Of a stretch of DNA of 17,253 nucleotides, positions 1 through 7,790 are shown piece after piece. Below the pieces are notes generated by a model. That model was given only the letters and a program-made list of their open reading frames with translations, was not told the origin of the DNA and ran no database searches. This DNA comes from Bacteroidales bacterium (GTDB lineage: Bacteria; Bacteroidota; Bacteroidia; Bacteroidales; JAFGXI01), in the NCBI GenBank assembly GCA_026985625.1, contig JALSQC010000059.1, positions 1 to 17,253 of the forward strand, written 5' to 3'. A program made the translations under genes and the position numbers. Every line of letters starts with the position of its first letter. Positions within the stretch are counted from its first letter, which is position 1.

Positions 1-338
1 ATCCCGAGAATATTTTACAAATTTATGAATATCCGGTTAATAAAATAAACATAAACAGCCCATCGTTAAAAAAACAACAAACAATAATAGTATCTTATAG
101 ACACCCCGAAACAAAAAATGCCGAATTTGTTTTACTATCAAAACTCGATGCTTTGATTTTTGAGAAAATTACTGTTAATAAATTATCTTTAAATGATGCT
201 TTTATAAAAATATCTAAGGAATTTAAACAAGATATTCCCAAAGAAATTAAAAATAACAGTATAAATATTTTTACACAATTATTACAAAATAAGCTATTTA
301 TTGGCTTTATAAAACAACCTTTATCAACAATAAAATAA
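1..338 (+). CDS. 3' end of HvfC-like RiPP maturation protein (partial)
   Basis: The frame is open from base 3 to the stop at 336-338, giving the last 111 residues of a protein whose start lies before the window. A TTG at 153 could be read as a start, but the open upstream frame makes an internal start unlikely. The visible part has a strand-like segment (IIVSYRHPE, about residues 28-36) and then helices with spaced leucines (LLSKLDALIFEKI), and ends in a helix with LLQNKLFIGFI. This pattern resembles the C-terminal half of HvfC/DUF2063-type proteins, which partner the MNIO (DUF692) enzyme in making metal-binding RiPPs. A DoxX-type gene 19 nt downstream and an ECF sigma/anti-sigma pair after it fit that operon type. 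The assignment rests on weak sequence resemblance plus context; the N-terminal domain is not visible. It could also be an unrelated C-terminal fragment. Confidence 0.5.
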   Translation, partial: PENILQIYEYPVNKININSPSLKKQQTIIVSYRHPETKNAEFVLLSKLDALIFEKITVNKLSLNDAFIKISKEFKQDIPKEIKNNSINIFTQLLQNKLFIGFIKQPLSTIK

Positions 339-357
339 TCCTTAAAAAAACAAAATT

Positions 358-807
358 ATGAAATGTAAATTAACAAAAGCATGTAAACATGTTCAAAAAT
401 TATCCGATAAAATAAAAGATATTCCTTTATTGTTTTTACGATTAATTCTTGCTTATGGTTTTTTCGGACCGGCAATGATGAAATGGAGCGATATTCATGC
501 AATAGGCGATTGGTTTTCGTCAATGAATTATCCTTTTCCGTATTTTAGTGCATATCTGGCAGGAGTAACCGAAATATCAGGCGTATTTCTTCTTATTTTA
601 GGTTTTGGAACAAGACTAATATCAATACCATTAATGATAACAATGCTTGTTGCAATATTTACCGTGCATATCGATTATGGTTTTGAGGCGGCAAATAATG
701 GAATAGAAATACCATTATATTATTTATTAATGTTGTTTACATTAATGGTTTATGGTCCCGGAAAAATAAGTGTCGATTATTTAATACAAAAAATAAGAAA
801 TAAATAA
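358..807 (+). CDS. DoxX family membrane protein, HvfX-like
   Basis: This 149-residue protein has four predicted membrane helices at about residues 22-42, 62-82, 86-104 and 117-133, the length and topology of the DoxX family. The first helix carries the typical LRLILAYGFFGPAMMKW stretch. A polar loop at 43-61 and an acidic/histidine segment near 103-110 (TVHIDYGFE) sit between helices. DoxX proteins found next to HvfB/HvfC (called HvfX) belong to copper- or metal-binding RiPP operons. Their exact role is not settled, though membrane redox or export functions have been proposed. The gene starts 19 nt after the upstream HvfC-like gene, so the two are probably co-transcribed. The N-terminal 20 residues are lysine-rich and have two cysteines (C3, C9). 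The family call is firm; the HvfX subtype is inferred from neighbours. Confidence 0.85.
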   Translation: MKCKLTKACKHVQKLSDKIKDIPLLFLRLILAYGFFGPAMMKWSDIHAIGDWFSSMNYPFPYFSAYLAGVTEISGVFLLILGFGTRLISIPLMITMLVAIFTVHIDYGFEAANNGIEIPLYYLLMLFTLMVYGPGKISVDYLIQKIRNK

Positions 808-834
808 ATCATTTTTTTAAACAATAATTTATAA

Positions 835-842
835 TAGTTTTG
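835..842 (+). promoter_or_regulatory. Possible -7 promoter box for the ECF sigma gene
   Basis: TAGTTTTG matches the Bacteroidota housekeeping -7 consensus TAnnTTTG and lies 20 nt before the sigma factor ATG, in the gap after the DoxX gene. No clear TTTG -33 element is seen at the expected distance; the region is a T-run. Separate transcription of the sigma/anti-sigma pair is therefore possible but not certain. Confidence 0.35.
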
Positions 843-862
843 TAAATAGTTGTAATCTATTT

Positions 863-1435
863 ATGGACGATAATAAAATTAATAAATTAAATCCTGAATT
901 ATGGGTTAATAATTATGGCGATTATTTATATAATTATGCAATAAGTAAATTATTATCAAAAGATTTAGCCGAAGATTTATTACAAGAAACATTTTTAGCT
1001 GCATTTAAAAGTAAAGAAAAGTTTAAAGGGAAAAGTAGCGAAAAAACATGGCTTATTTCTATATTAAAAATAAAAATTGCCGATTATTATCGCAAAAAAT
1101 ATAAAAATATTGAACAAGAGCAAAACTACGATAGCCCATTTATCGAAGATAAATTTATGCATGGCAGATGGAAAGAAGAGTCTGCTCCAAACGAATGGAA
1201 CATTTCTAATATTAATTTATCCGATGACAACGATTTTTTAGCAGTATTAAAAAAATGCATATCGTTTTTACCAGATAAATGGAAAGCCGTATTTGTATTA
1301 AAACATATAGACGAAGCTAATAATAACGAAATATGTAACGAGCTTAATGTAAGCGAGTCAAATATTTGGACTATTTTGCATCGTTCGCGATTAAAACTAC
1401 GTCAATGTATAGAAAATTTGTGGTATAAAAATTAA
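863..1435 (+). CDS. ECF sigma-70 factor, TIGR02943-like
   Basis: A 190-residue ECF sigma factor. Region 2 spans about residues 15-80, including the core-binding and -10-recognition helices (DLAEDLLQETFLAAFKSKEKF). Region 4 with its helix-turn-helix is at about 130-183 (FLPDKWKAVFVLKHID, then NEICNELNVSESNIWTILHR). The linker has an F-x2-GRWKEESAPNEW segment (about 98-111), and the C-terminus ends in LRQCIENLWY. Both are hallmarks, as I recall them, of the TIGR02943-type sigma factors (linker GHWxxxPxxW, end LRxCLExxW). Such factors often sit beside a tiny soluble zinc-finger anti-sigma gene, as here: the next start is 1 nt after this stop. With the Hvf-like genes upstream, it may control a metal-stress or RiPP regulon; that is inference. 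The gene starts at ATG 863, which is well placed before region 2. Confidence 0.88.
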   Translation: MDDNKINKLNPELWVNNYGDYLYNYAISKLLSKDLAEDLLQETFLAAFKSKEKFKGKSSEKTWLISILKIKIADYYRKKYKNIEQEQNYDSPFIEDKFMHGRWKEESAPNEWNISNINLSDDNDFLAVLKKCISFLPDKWKAVFVLKHIDEANNNEICNELNVSESNIWTILHRSRLKLRQCIENLWYKN

Positions 1436-1436
1436 T

Positions 1437-1721
1437 ATGAAAAAAACGTTAATAAATAGAATAAAACATATAATGATGATGATGATGATAACTTGTAAAG
1501 AAGCAAGTTTTCTTATAGATAAAAGTCAATATACAGATTTATCATTTAAAGAAAAATTTAATTTAAAACTTCATCTTTTTACTTGCAAATTTTGCAGATT
1601 ATATAATGTTGAGAGTAAACTAATTAACGAAAAAATACAAAAGATTTATAAAATAAAAGAATATAATTATAAATTATCTGACGAACAAAAACAAAGAATT
1701 ATTGAAAAACTTAAAAATTAA
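1437..1721 (+). CDS. Small zinc-finger anti-sigma-like protein (ZAS type)
   Basis: A 94-residue, lysine-rich soluble protein with no membrane helix. Residues 18-55 hold ITCKEASFLIDKSQ, then LKLHLFTCKFC. The HX3CX2C core (H47, C51, C54) plus the upstream C20 make the metal site of zf-HC2/ZAS anti-sigma domains. The last 40 residues form a charged helix. It starts 1 nt after the sigma gene stop, so translational coupling and a sigma/anti-sigma pairing are likely. The start is ambiguous. The first ATG (1437) adds 12 residues before a run of five ATG codons at 1473-1487, and family members I recall begin just before the TC-K/R-EA motif, so a start within the ATG run is plausible. It presumably holds the sigma factor inactive until metal or redox stress; this is inferred from the family. 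Confidence 0.75.
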   Translation: MKKTLINRIKHIMMMMMITCKEASFLIDKSQYTDLSFKEKFNLKLHLFTCKFCRLYNVESKLINEKIQKIYKIKEYNYKLSDEQKQRIIEKLKN

Positions 1722-1734
1722 ATTATAAAATAAT

Positions 1735-1742
1735 TATTTTTG
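1735..1742 (+). promoter_or_regulatory. -7 promoter box for tRNA-Thr
   Basis: TATTTTTG matches TAnnTTTG and lies 17 nt before the first base of the tRNA, in the short gap after the anti-sigma gene. No convincing -33 TTTG is seen upstream. Position and match suggest the tRNA has its own promoter. Confidence 0.45.
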
Positions 1743-1759
1743 TAATAATTCTTAAAAAA

Positions 1760-1832
1760 GCCACCCTAGCTTAGTTGGTAGAGCAGCTCATTCGTAATGA
1801 GCAGGTCGTGGGTTCGAGTCCCATGAGTGGCT
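1760..1832 (+). tRNA. tRNA-Thr (anticodon CGU)
   Basis: A complete cloverleaf can be drawn. The D-arm is GCTT/GAGC with an AGTTGGTA loop, the anticodon stem GCTCA/TGAGC with loop TTCGTAA, and the T-arm GTGGG/CCCAT with loop TTCGAGT. The anticodon CGT reads ACG threonine codons. The acceptor stem GCCACCC/GAGTGGC has one C-A mismatch at pair 6-67. The discriminator is T and the CCA end is not encoded. A run of eight T (1838-1845) follows and may help termination. The gene points toward purD, which is on the other strand. Confidence 0.93.
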
Positions 1833-1862
1833 CTATGTTTTTTTTATAATATAAAACTACAA

Positions 1863-3134
1863 TTAATATTTTAATAAATCGTTACCTATATCTTTTCTGA
1901 AATACATTTTTTCGAAATGTATGTTTTTTATAGATTTATACGAATTATCTAATGCTGTTTTAATATTATTGCCATACGATGTTATTGCTAATACTCTGCC
2001 ACCGTTTGTTAATATTTTTTTGTCATCTTGTTTTGTTCCCGCATGAAAAACAATGCTGTTTTTTATATTTTCTAAACCGCTAATTTCGTATCCTTTAGCA
2101 TATTTCTCGGGGTAACCTCCCGATACTAACATAACGGTAGTTGCTGTTTTATTGTCGATTTCTATGGTTTTAGAATCAAGTTCTTGATTTTTTGTGCTTA
2201 AAATTAAATCTAACAAATCTGATTTTATACGAGGTATAACCACTTCGGACTCAGGGTCTCCCATTCTTACATTATATTCTATAACAAAAGGTTCTCCTTT
2301 TATGTTCATTAAGCCAAAAAATATAAATCCTTTGTAATTAATATTTTCGTTTTGTAGTCCTAAGATTGTAGGTTTTATTATTTTATTCTCGACTTTTGCA
2401 ATAAACTCGTTATTTGCAAAAGGAACCGGAGAAACAGCTCCCATTCCGCCGGTATTTAAACCAGTATCATTTTCGCCTATACGTTTATAATCTTTAGCAT
2501 TGGGTAATATTTTATATGTTTTTCCGTCGGTAATGACAAAAACCGAAAGTTCTATTCCCGACAAATACTCTTCAATAACGACAGTTTTACCGGCATCGCC
2601 AAATTTACCTTTTAGCATATTTTCTAATTCTATTTTTGCAGTTTTAAGGTCGTTTAAAATCAAAACTCCTTTTCCTGCTGCTAAACCATCGGCTTTTAAA
2701 ACATACGGAGGGTTTAATGTCTCTAAAAAGTTAATACCTTTTTGTATATTTTTATTTGTTACGCTTAAATATTTTGCTGTAGGAATATTATATTTTTGCA
2801 TAAATTTTTTCGAGAAATCTTTGCTTCCTTCTAATCTTGCTCCGTATTTATCGGGTCCAAACACAAAAATATCGGGATTATTTTTTTTAAAAAAATCTAC
2901 TATACCTTTTACCAAAGGGTCTTCGGGACCTACAATAATAAGGTTTATGTTATTTTTTATACAAAAATTATTTATTTTATTAAAATCGTTTACCTGTATA
3001 TTAATATTTTCGCCATATTTGTTTGTTCCGGCATTACCCGGTGCTATAAATATTTTATCGATGTTTGTATTTTCTTTTATTTTCCAAGTTATGGCACTTT
3101 CTCTGCCTCCTGATCCTAAAATTAAAATATTCAT
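1863..3134 (-). CDS. purD: Phosphoribosylamine-glycine ligase (GAR synthetase)
   Basis: PurD joins glycine to 5-phosphoribosylamine with ATP, giving GAR in step 2 of purine synthesis in the cytoplasm. The 423 residues match the usual family length. Clear motifs are the N-terminal loop LGSGGRESA (6-14), IVGPEDPL (67-74), the ATP-grasp KADGLAAGKGV (147-157), GGMGAVSPVPF (229-239) and the metal-binding EYNVRMGDPE (286-295), followed by the C-terminal PurD domain up to residue 423. One small deviation is serine at position 13, where most homologues have histidine (GGREHA). The ATG at 3132-3134 puts the Rossmann strand right at the N-terminus. The ispD stop is 4 nt upstream, so the two genes form an operon, although their pathways are unrelated. 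Confidence 0.97.
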   Translation of the reverse strand: MNILILGSGGRESAITWKIKENTNIDKIFIAPGNAGTNKYGENINIQVNDFNKINNFCIKNNINLIIVGPEDPLVKGIVDFFKKNNPDIFVFGPDKYGARLEGSKDFSKKFMQKYNIPTAKYLSVTNKNIQKGINFLETLNPPYVLKADGLAAGKGVLILNDLKTAKIELENMLKGKFGDAGKTVVIEEYLSGIELSVFVITDGKTYKILPNAKDYKRIGENDTGLNTGGMGAVSPVPFANNEFIAKVENKIIKPTILGLQNENINYKGFIFFGLMNIKGEPFVIEYNVRMGDPESEVVIPRIKSDLLDLILSTKNQELDSKTIEIDNKTATTVMLVSGGYPEKYAKGYEISGLENIKNSIVFHAGTKQDDKKILTNGGRVLAITSYGNNIKTALDNSYKSIKNIHFEKMYFRKDIGNDLLKY

Positions 3135-3138
3135 TGTT

Positions 3139-3813
3139 TTATATTTTTAGTTTGTTTAAATAAAATTCTGCTATTTTTAAATCGTCGGGAGTTGTTATTT
3201 TTATATTTTGTTTTAGCCCGTAAAATAAATTTATTTTTTTGTTTAATGTTTCAAATACCGATGCGTCGTCGGTAAACTTTTTTTTATATCGTTGTTGGTA
3301 AGCAAATTTAATATCTATTGATTTAAAGAATTGTGGCGTTTGTATAATTTTAATTTTTTCGCGATTAATAATTTTATTTCCTTTATCTGTAATTTGTCGT
3401 AAACTTTCGGTTATGTCGATATACGGTATTGCATTGCCTTTTTGCTCGGCTAAATAAAAGCCTGTATTTATTAGTTGTTCTGATATTATTGGGCGAACTC
3501 CGTCGTGTATTGCAATCAAAGTATTATCCGGTATTTCTTTTAATCCGTTTTTTACAGAATTAAATCTGGTTTTACCTCCTGCTATTATTTTATGATTTAT
3601 TTTAAAATTATACTTGGTAATTAAATCTTTCCAATATGTTATTTGTTCTTTTGGTAATACAACAATTATATTAAATTTACTATTTATTTTATTTATATTT
3701 TTAATTGTTTGCATTAGTATTGGCAATTTATTTAATACAATAAATTGTTTTGGTATGTTATTATTCATTCTCATACCTAAACCTCCTGCAACAATAAGAA
3801 TATATTTGTCCAT
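3139..3813 (-). CDS. ispD: 2-C-methyl-D-erythritol 4-phosphate cytidylyltransferase
   Basis: IspD transfers CMP from CTP to MEP in the non-mevalonate isoprenoid pathway. The protein has 224 residues, the normal size for a single-domain enzyme. The nucleotide-binding loop is at about 8-24 (VAGGLGMRM, then IPKQF), and is followed by AGGKTRFNSVKNGL (78-91), IHDGVRPI (102-109), TPQFF (158-162), TDDASVFE (181-188) and the closing NIKITTPDDL (203-212), all typical of the family. The ATG at 3811-3813 lies directly before the first strand. The gene precedes purD by 4 nt. No clear TAnnTTTG box is visible between it and the upstream terminator, so its promoter is undefined. Some transcripts may read through from the upstream gene. 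Confidence 0.96.
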   Translation of the reverse strand: MDKYILIVAGGLGMRMNNNIPKQFIVLNKLPILMQTIKNINKINSKFNIIVVLPKEQITYWKDLITKYNFKINHKIIAGGKTRFNSVKNGLKEIPDNTLIAIHDGVRPIISEQLINTGFYLAEQKGNAIPYIDITESLRQITDKGNKIINREKIKIIQTPQFFKSIDIKFAYQQRYKKKFTDDASVFETLNKKINLFYGLKQNIKITTPDDLKIAEFYLNKLKI

Positions 3814-3822
3814 AAGAAATAC

Positions 3823-3854
3823 AAAAAAAAAGGAAGATAATAAAAATCTTCCTT
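3823..3854 (-). terminator. Intrinsic terminator after the type-A T9SS gene
   Basis: AAGGAAGAT (3830-3838) and ATCTTCCTT (3846-3854) are perfect 9-bp inverted repeats around a 7-nt loop. On the minus strand the stem is followed at once by a run of seven U (3829-3823). It lies 25 nt past the stop of the 3880-6381 gene and separates it from ispD. Confidence 0.85.
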
Positions 3855-3879
3855 AAATTAAAACTGTAAAATTAAAAAA

Positions 3880-6381
3880 TTATCGCGCTATTACAATTTG
3901 TTTTCGATATTTATTTATTTCGGTATTAACTTCTATAAAATAAACTCCTTGTTCCAACTTAGAGACATCTATTTTATAGCTATAACGTAAATCTTTTACT
4001 TCGCTTTGATATACAATAGATCCTAAAGAGTTGTATATTGTAATTTTGTTGTGTAACGATTCTAAATTATTTACCGATACATTTAAAAATCTATTACTTG
4101 GATTTGGATATACATTAAGGTTATCGTTAAGCATATCTTTTTGTATTAGAGCTATAATTCCTTTTTTATCGTCGTTTGATATGTTGTTATGATTATTATC
4201 TGTGCTGTTAATACTAAACCCGCCATTGTTGTTGTTAAATATAACTTCTTTTTGATTATCTTGATCTAAATTGGCATCATTAGCTTGAGATAATGCTTTA
4301 TTACAACCGGGAACATAAAACCACCAAGCTGCAAAACAACCATTTGCATCGGTAACTGTAATTATGTAATAATCATCGGCATAAACCCATATATTATCAT
4401 CAGTTCCTAACGAGTTTCCGTTTAAATCAAACCATTCGTATGAGTAGCCAGGTGTTCCTCCCGAAGCACTTGCATATACGTGAGCTATACATGTTCCAAA
4501 ATAATTATATAATTGTCCTGTAAGACTAACATCTAACGAATCGGGTTCGTAAATGGTAATTGTTGATGTTTTTGGCATATTACATCTTCCTGTAACTGTA
4601 ACGGTATAATTACCTGCCGGCAAGTTTTGTGCTAATGAGTCGTTATCCCCATTTGACCATTCGTAAGAAAATACTCCTTGTATAGGAACTCCTCCTCCAT
4701 CGATTGGTGTTGCTATTGCTTCGCCCGTGCTATCTCCGGCACATAAGACATCTGTTGTTGACACATCAACACTTGCTAGTGGCTCTATATAATAAATATG
4801 TATTGTATCAACAGAAGAACATCCTGCATTATCAGAAACGGTAACAGTATAATCTCCTTGACCAAGATTAGATATTGTTTGTGTTGTTGCTCCATTTGAC
4901 CAATTATAATTAAAAGGTCCGGCTCCTTCGTTTGGTGTAACGGTTATTTTTCCATCGTTTCCATTACAACCTGCATCCCATTTATCTATCGTAACACCAT
5001 CAAAACAACCATATTTTGCAATAAATCCATTTTTTTTGTTTGTAGATGCATTTGTTATTGTTATATCATTAACATTATTAATATCAGAATTAAATGTAAT
5101 ATTATCCGAACGAAAAAAACCGGTTAAAAATATATGGTTATTATTATCTGTCGTAAGACTATAAGCTATATTTATTTGTGTATTATTAGATGTTTCTGTA
5201 TTTATTATATTATCCATTACCCCATCGGTGCTTAATATTCCTATAAAAGGATTTGTATTTCCTTGTGGCGATGATACGGTATTATCACCCCACAAAAAAT
5301 TGCCTGAGTAATAACCTGATATGTAAATATTATTATTAGATATTATTAAATCAAAAGATCTATTATTTTCGGAGCTATTTGCCGAGCGAGCCCATAATGC
5401 TGTTCCGTTTTCGTCGATTTTGGCTATGAAAATATCTGACCCGTCAATTGTATTTAAATCTATGTCTCCTATTCTTAAAGAATCTATAAAATGTCCACAC
5501 ATGTATATGTTATTAGCATCAACATCCATTCCCCAACATTCGTCCATATTATTGTCGCCATAATTTCTAATCCAGGTTAAATTACCATCGCTGTTAAATT
5601 TAAATAAAACAATATCTCTATCGCCATTGCTAATAATAGTGTCGTTTTCGTAAATTAAAGTATCAGAGAAATACCCAGAAAGGTATAAATTACTATTTAA
5701 GTATTTTAAATTATTTAACAAAATACTATTATAAGTAGATTTGTGCTCTATATTTTTTACAAAAACTACATCGCCGTTATTATTTAATTTTAAAAAATAA
5801 TATGATTTTATTCCTGTTCCTGTAAATGTTGTGTTGTCTAATGTTATTTCGTTAAAATAAAAACCTGTTATAAACAAATTATTACCATCTGATATAATTG
5901 CTCTACCTTTTTGCGTTCCATTACCTTCGCCTATATTTTTTGCCCATATCTCGTTACCGTCTTTATCGTATTTTGCAACAAAAGCATCTATTCCGTCAGA
6001 CGATGCTATTGTTGATGAACCAAAATTAACAGAGCCTTCGAAACTACCTGTTATAAATATGTTATTGTATTTGTCGATATAAACATTTTTTGGATCGTCA
6101 ATTTGAGCTCCCCCAATTTGTTTTATCCATAATATATTTCCTATTTTATCAGTTTTTATTATAAGTAAGTCTTTTGCTCCGTTTGAAGTAAAGCTATAAC
6201 TACCAATTGTTGCATTTCCTGTTAACTCGGATAATGTAATAATATCTCCGTTATTATCTATTTTTATTGCTTCGGTAGGCAAATTGTCGGCTCCTAAAAT
6301 AGGGATAGACCATAACCACGATTGAGCAGATAAAATACCTGCAAAAAATATAAATAAAATAATTAAGTATATCTTCCTCAC
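3880..6381 (-). CDS. Secreted beta-propeller/SprB-repeat protein, T9SS type A sorting domain
   Basis: An 833-residue surface or secreted protein. Residues 1-20 are a signal peptide (MRKIYLIILF, cleavage probably at SAQ). Residues about 22-460 contain seven SBBP-like beta-propeller blades, each with an F-x-AK-x-D-x-x-GN-x-x-W-type strand (near 74, 134, 196, 259, 318, 380, 453), the last ending in AKYGC. Three SprB-like repeats follow (about 465-531, 537-612, 615-690), with paired cysteines and WSNG, YTVTV and TDANGC motifs. An Asn/Asp-rich linker (697-750) leads to a T9SS type-A sorting domain (about 754-833: LNVYPNPSNRFLNV, then GVYFIEV). The start is GTG: the frame is closed by TGA 18 nt upstream with no ATG between. 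It is paralogous to the 12335-15376 gene. The binding target is unknown; adhesion or glycan binding is possible. Confidence 0.9.
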   Translation of the reverse strand: MRKIYLIILFIFFAGILSAQSWLWSIPILGADNLPTEAIKIDNNGDIITLSELTGNATIGSYSFTSNGAKDLLIIKTDKIGNILWIKQIGGAQIDDPKNVYIDKYNNIFITGSFEGSVNFGSSTIASSDGIDAFVAKYDKDGNEIWAKNIGEGNGTQKGRAIISDGNNLFITGFYFNEITLDNTTFTGTGIKSYYFLKLNNNGDVVFVKNIEHKSTYNSILLNNLKYLNSNLYLSGYFSDTLIYENDTIISNGDRDIVLFKFNSDGNLTWIRNYGDNNMDECWGMDVDANNIYMCGHFIDSLRIGDIDLNTIDGSDIFIAKIDENGTALWARSANSSENNRSFDLIISNNNIYISGYYSGNFLWGDNTVSSPQGNTNPFIGILSTDGVMDNIINTETSNNTQINIAYSLTTDNNNHIFLTGFFRSDNITFNSDINNVNDITITNASTNKKNGFIAKYGCFDGVTIDKWDAGCNGNDGKITVTPNEGAGPFNYNWSNGATTQTISNLGQGDYTVTVSDNAGCSSVDTIHIYYIEPLASVDVSTTDVLCAGDSTGEAIATPIDGGGVPIQGVFSYEWSNGDNDSLAQNLPAGNYTVTVTGRCNMPKTSTITIYEPDSLDVSLTGQLYNYFGTCIAHVYASASGGTPGYSYEWFDLNGNSLGTDDNIWVYADDYYIITVTDANGCFAAWWFYVPGCNKALSQANDANLDQDNQKEVIFNNNNGGFSINSTDNNHNNISNDDKKGIIALIQKDMLNDNLNVYPNPSNRFLNVSVNNLESLHNKITIYNSLGSIVYQSEVKDLRYSYKIDVSKLEQGVYFIEVNTEINKYRKQIVIAR

Positions 6382-6405
6382 TTGTATGCGTAATTTTACT
6401 CACTA

Positions 6406-6436
6406 CAAATATAATCAGAACACGTATTTTTCGCAA
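6406..6436 (-). promoter_or_regulatory. Promoter of the type-A T9SS protein gene
   Basis: On the minus strand a TTG (plus positions 6434-6436) is followed after 20 nt by TATATTTG (6406-6413). This is the Bacteroidota -33/-7 arrangement (TTG, about 19-21 nt, TAnnTTTG). The GTG start is 24 nt below the -7 box, giving a leader of roughly 20 nt. The rest of the 6382-6665 intergenic stretch is AT-rich. I see no other feature in it beyond a weak TTTG (6648-6651) before the GT4 gene. Confidence 0.6.
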
Positions 6437-6665
6437 TTATATTTACAATTATTTTTTATTTTTTTGACTAACATTTATTTTTTGTTGACAAACGTATTTT
6501 TTTGTTTTTTATAGAAAATTTAAAGTAAATTAATTTTATTTATAAGCTCAAAAAAATTAAAATTAATATTAGTGTATTGAATTCTTTTGAAATTTATTGC
6601 TAATTTGCAAACCGAATAGTAATAAAAAAGTTAGCATTATTAAAATATTTGTTTTAGTCTTATAA

Positions 6666-7790
6666 ATGGGAAAACAAGAAAAAAAGAAAATTTTATTTCT
6701 GGTTCAATTACCTCCTCCTGTTCATGGCGTTAGTGTTATGAATAATTTTGTTGTTACAAGCGAATTTATAAATAAATCTTTTTTAAAAAAGGTAATAAAA
6801 CTTAATTTCTCGAAAAAGATATCGGAGTTAAGGCAAATTACTATCCAAAAAATTACTAAAACAATTATTATTTTTTTTAAACTTTTAAATAGTTTAATAT
6901 TTTTTAAACCGGATATTGTATTTTTTACTTTATTTCCGTTTGGTAAAGCTTTTTTTTTAAGAGATTTCTTTTATTTGGCTTTGATTAAAGTGTTTAACAA
7001 AAAAATTATACTATATATTCATAATGTTGGAATTAATAACGATAGTAATTATAAATTAAAAAGAAAACTTTATAATTGGGTATTTAGTAATATTAATATT
7101 GTTTTTTTATCAGAAAAAATAAAAGAAAAAGAAACATTAAATTTAGCATTAAAAAAAACTAAATATTTTATAATTCCAAACGGTATAAAAGAGGTTGATA
7201 TAAATAAATATCATAATAATAGAAACAATAAGGAATGTTTAAATATTTTATTCTTTTCTAACTTTTTTAAAGAAAAAGGTATGTTTATTTTGTTAGATGT
7301 TTTTAAAAATTTATTAAATAAACATAATAATATAAAACTTATAATAGCAGGACAAGATTTTGACTATAATAAACAAAAAATAGAAAAATTTATATCAGAT
7401 AACAATTTGTCAGACAAAATAACTATTAAAACAAATGTTTTTGATGACGATAAAAATAAATTGTATGCAGAATCTGATATTTTTGTTTTTCCGTCGTATT
7501 TTTACGAAACATCGTCGTTGGTTATAATGGAGGCAATGCAATTTGGTTTGCCTATTGTAGCTTCGGCAACAGGTGTAATTTCCGACTTGTTAATTAATAA
7601 CGAAACAGCTTTACTGTTTACTCCTAAAAATTATACAGAATTTGAAAAAAAATTAAGTTTATTTATTAATAATAAAAAGCTTAGAGAAGATATAGGGAAA
7701 AAAGCCAGAAAATATTTTTTGCAAAATTATACCTTTAATGTTTTTTCTGATAAATTATCGAAAATGATTAACAGCGTTGTAAATGAATAA
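6666..7790 (+). CDS. Glycosyltransferase family 4 (group 1, GT-B fold)
   Basis: This 374-residue retaining glycosyltransferase would move a sugar from a nucleotide donor to a growing surface glycan on the cytoplasmic side of the membrane. The N-terminal acceptor domain begins with FLVQLPPPVHGVSVMN (11-26), a motif seen in many GT4 enzymes of polysaccharide clusters. The C-terminal donor domain has ILFFSNFFKEKG (194-205), IIAGQ (226-230) and the E-x7-E motif (E281, E289) in YETSSLVIMEAMQFGLPIVAS. A hydrophobic, basic segment at about 66-110 may touch the membrane. It overlaps the next gene by 8 nt, showing coupling. Lys, Asn, Ile and Phe use is very high, as in the rest of this island. Donor and acceptor cannot be read from the sequence. 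Confidence 0.92.
   Translation: MGKQEKKKILFLVQLPPPVHGVSVMNNFVVTSEFINKSFLKKVIKLNFSKKISELRQITIQKITKTIIIFFKLLNSLIFFKPDIVFFTLFPFGKAFFLRDFFYLALIKVFNKKIILYIHNVGINNDSNYKLKRKLYNWVFSNINIVFLSEKIKEKETLNLALKKTKYFIIPNGIKEVDINKYHNNRNNKECLNILFFSNFFKEKGMFILLDVFKNLLNKHNNIKLIIAGQDFDYNKQKIEKFISDNNLSDKITIKTNVFDDDKNKLYAESDIFVFPSYFYETSSLVIMEAMQFGLPIVASATGVISDLLINNETALLFTPKNYTEFEKKLSLFINNKKLREDIGKKARKYFLQNYTFNVFSDKLSKMINSVVNE

Noticed and set aside
153..338. A complete 61-codon gene starting at TTG 153
   Set aside because: The same frame is open all the way to the window edge and reads as sensible protein, so this is the end of a longer gene.
2500..3150. Long plus-strand frame opposite purD
   Set aside because: It is fully antisense to a clearly conserved purD gene and resembles no protein I know. 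It is a shadow of codon bias.
3614..3856. Plus-strand frame opposite ispD
   Set aside because: Antisense to conserved ispD. It runs through the terminator hairpin and its hydrophobic composition is what AT-rich antisense sequence gives.
6254..6436. 60-codon minus-strand frame over the start of the type-A T9SS gene
   Set aside because: It overlaps the signal-peptide region in another frame and spans the promoter box, with no recognisable motif.
6382..6665. Small RNA or riboswitch in the divergent intergenic region
   Set aside because: Only AT-rich sequence and one promoter are visible; no stable paired structure could be drawn by eye.
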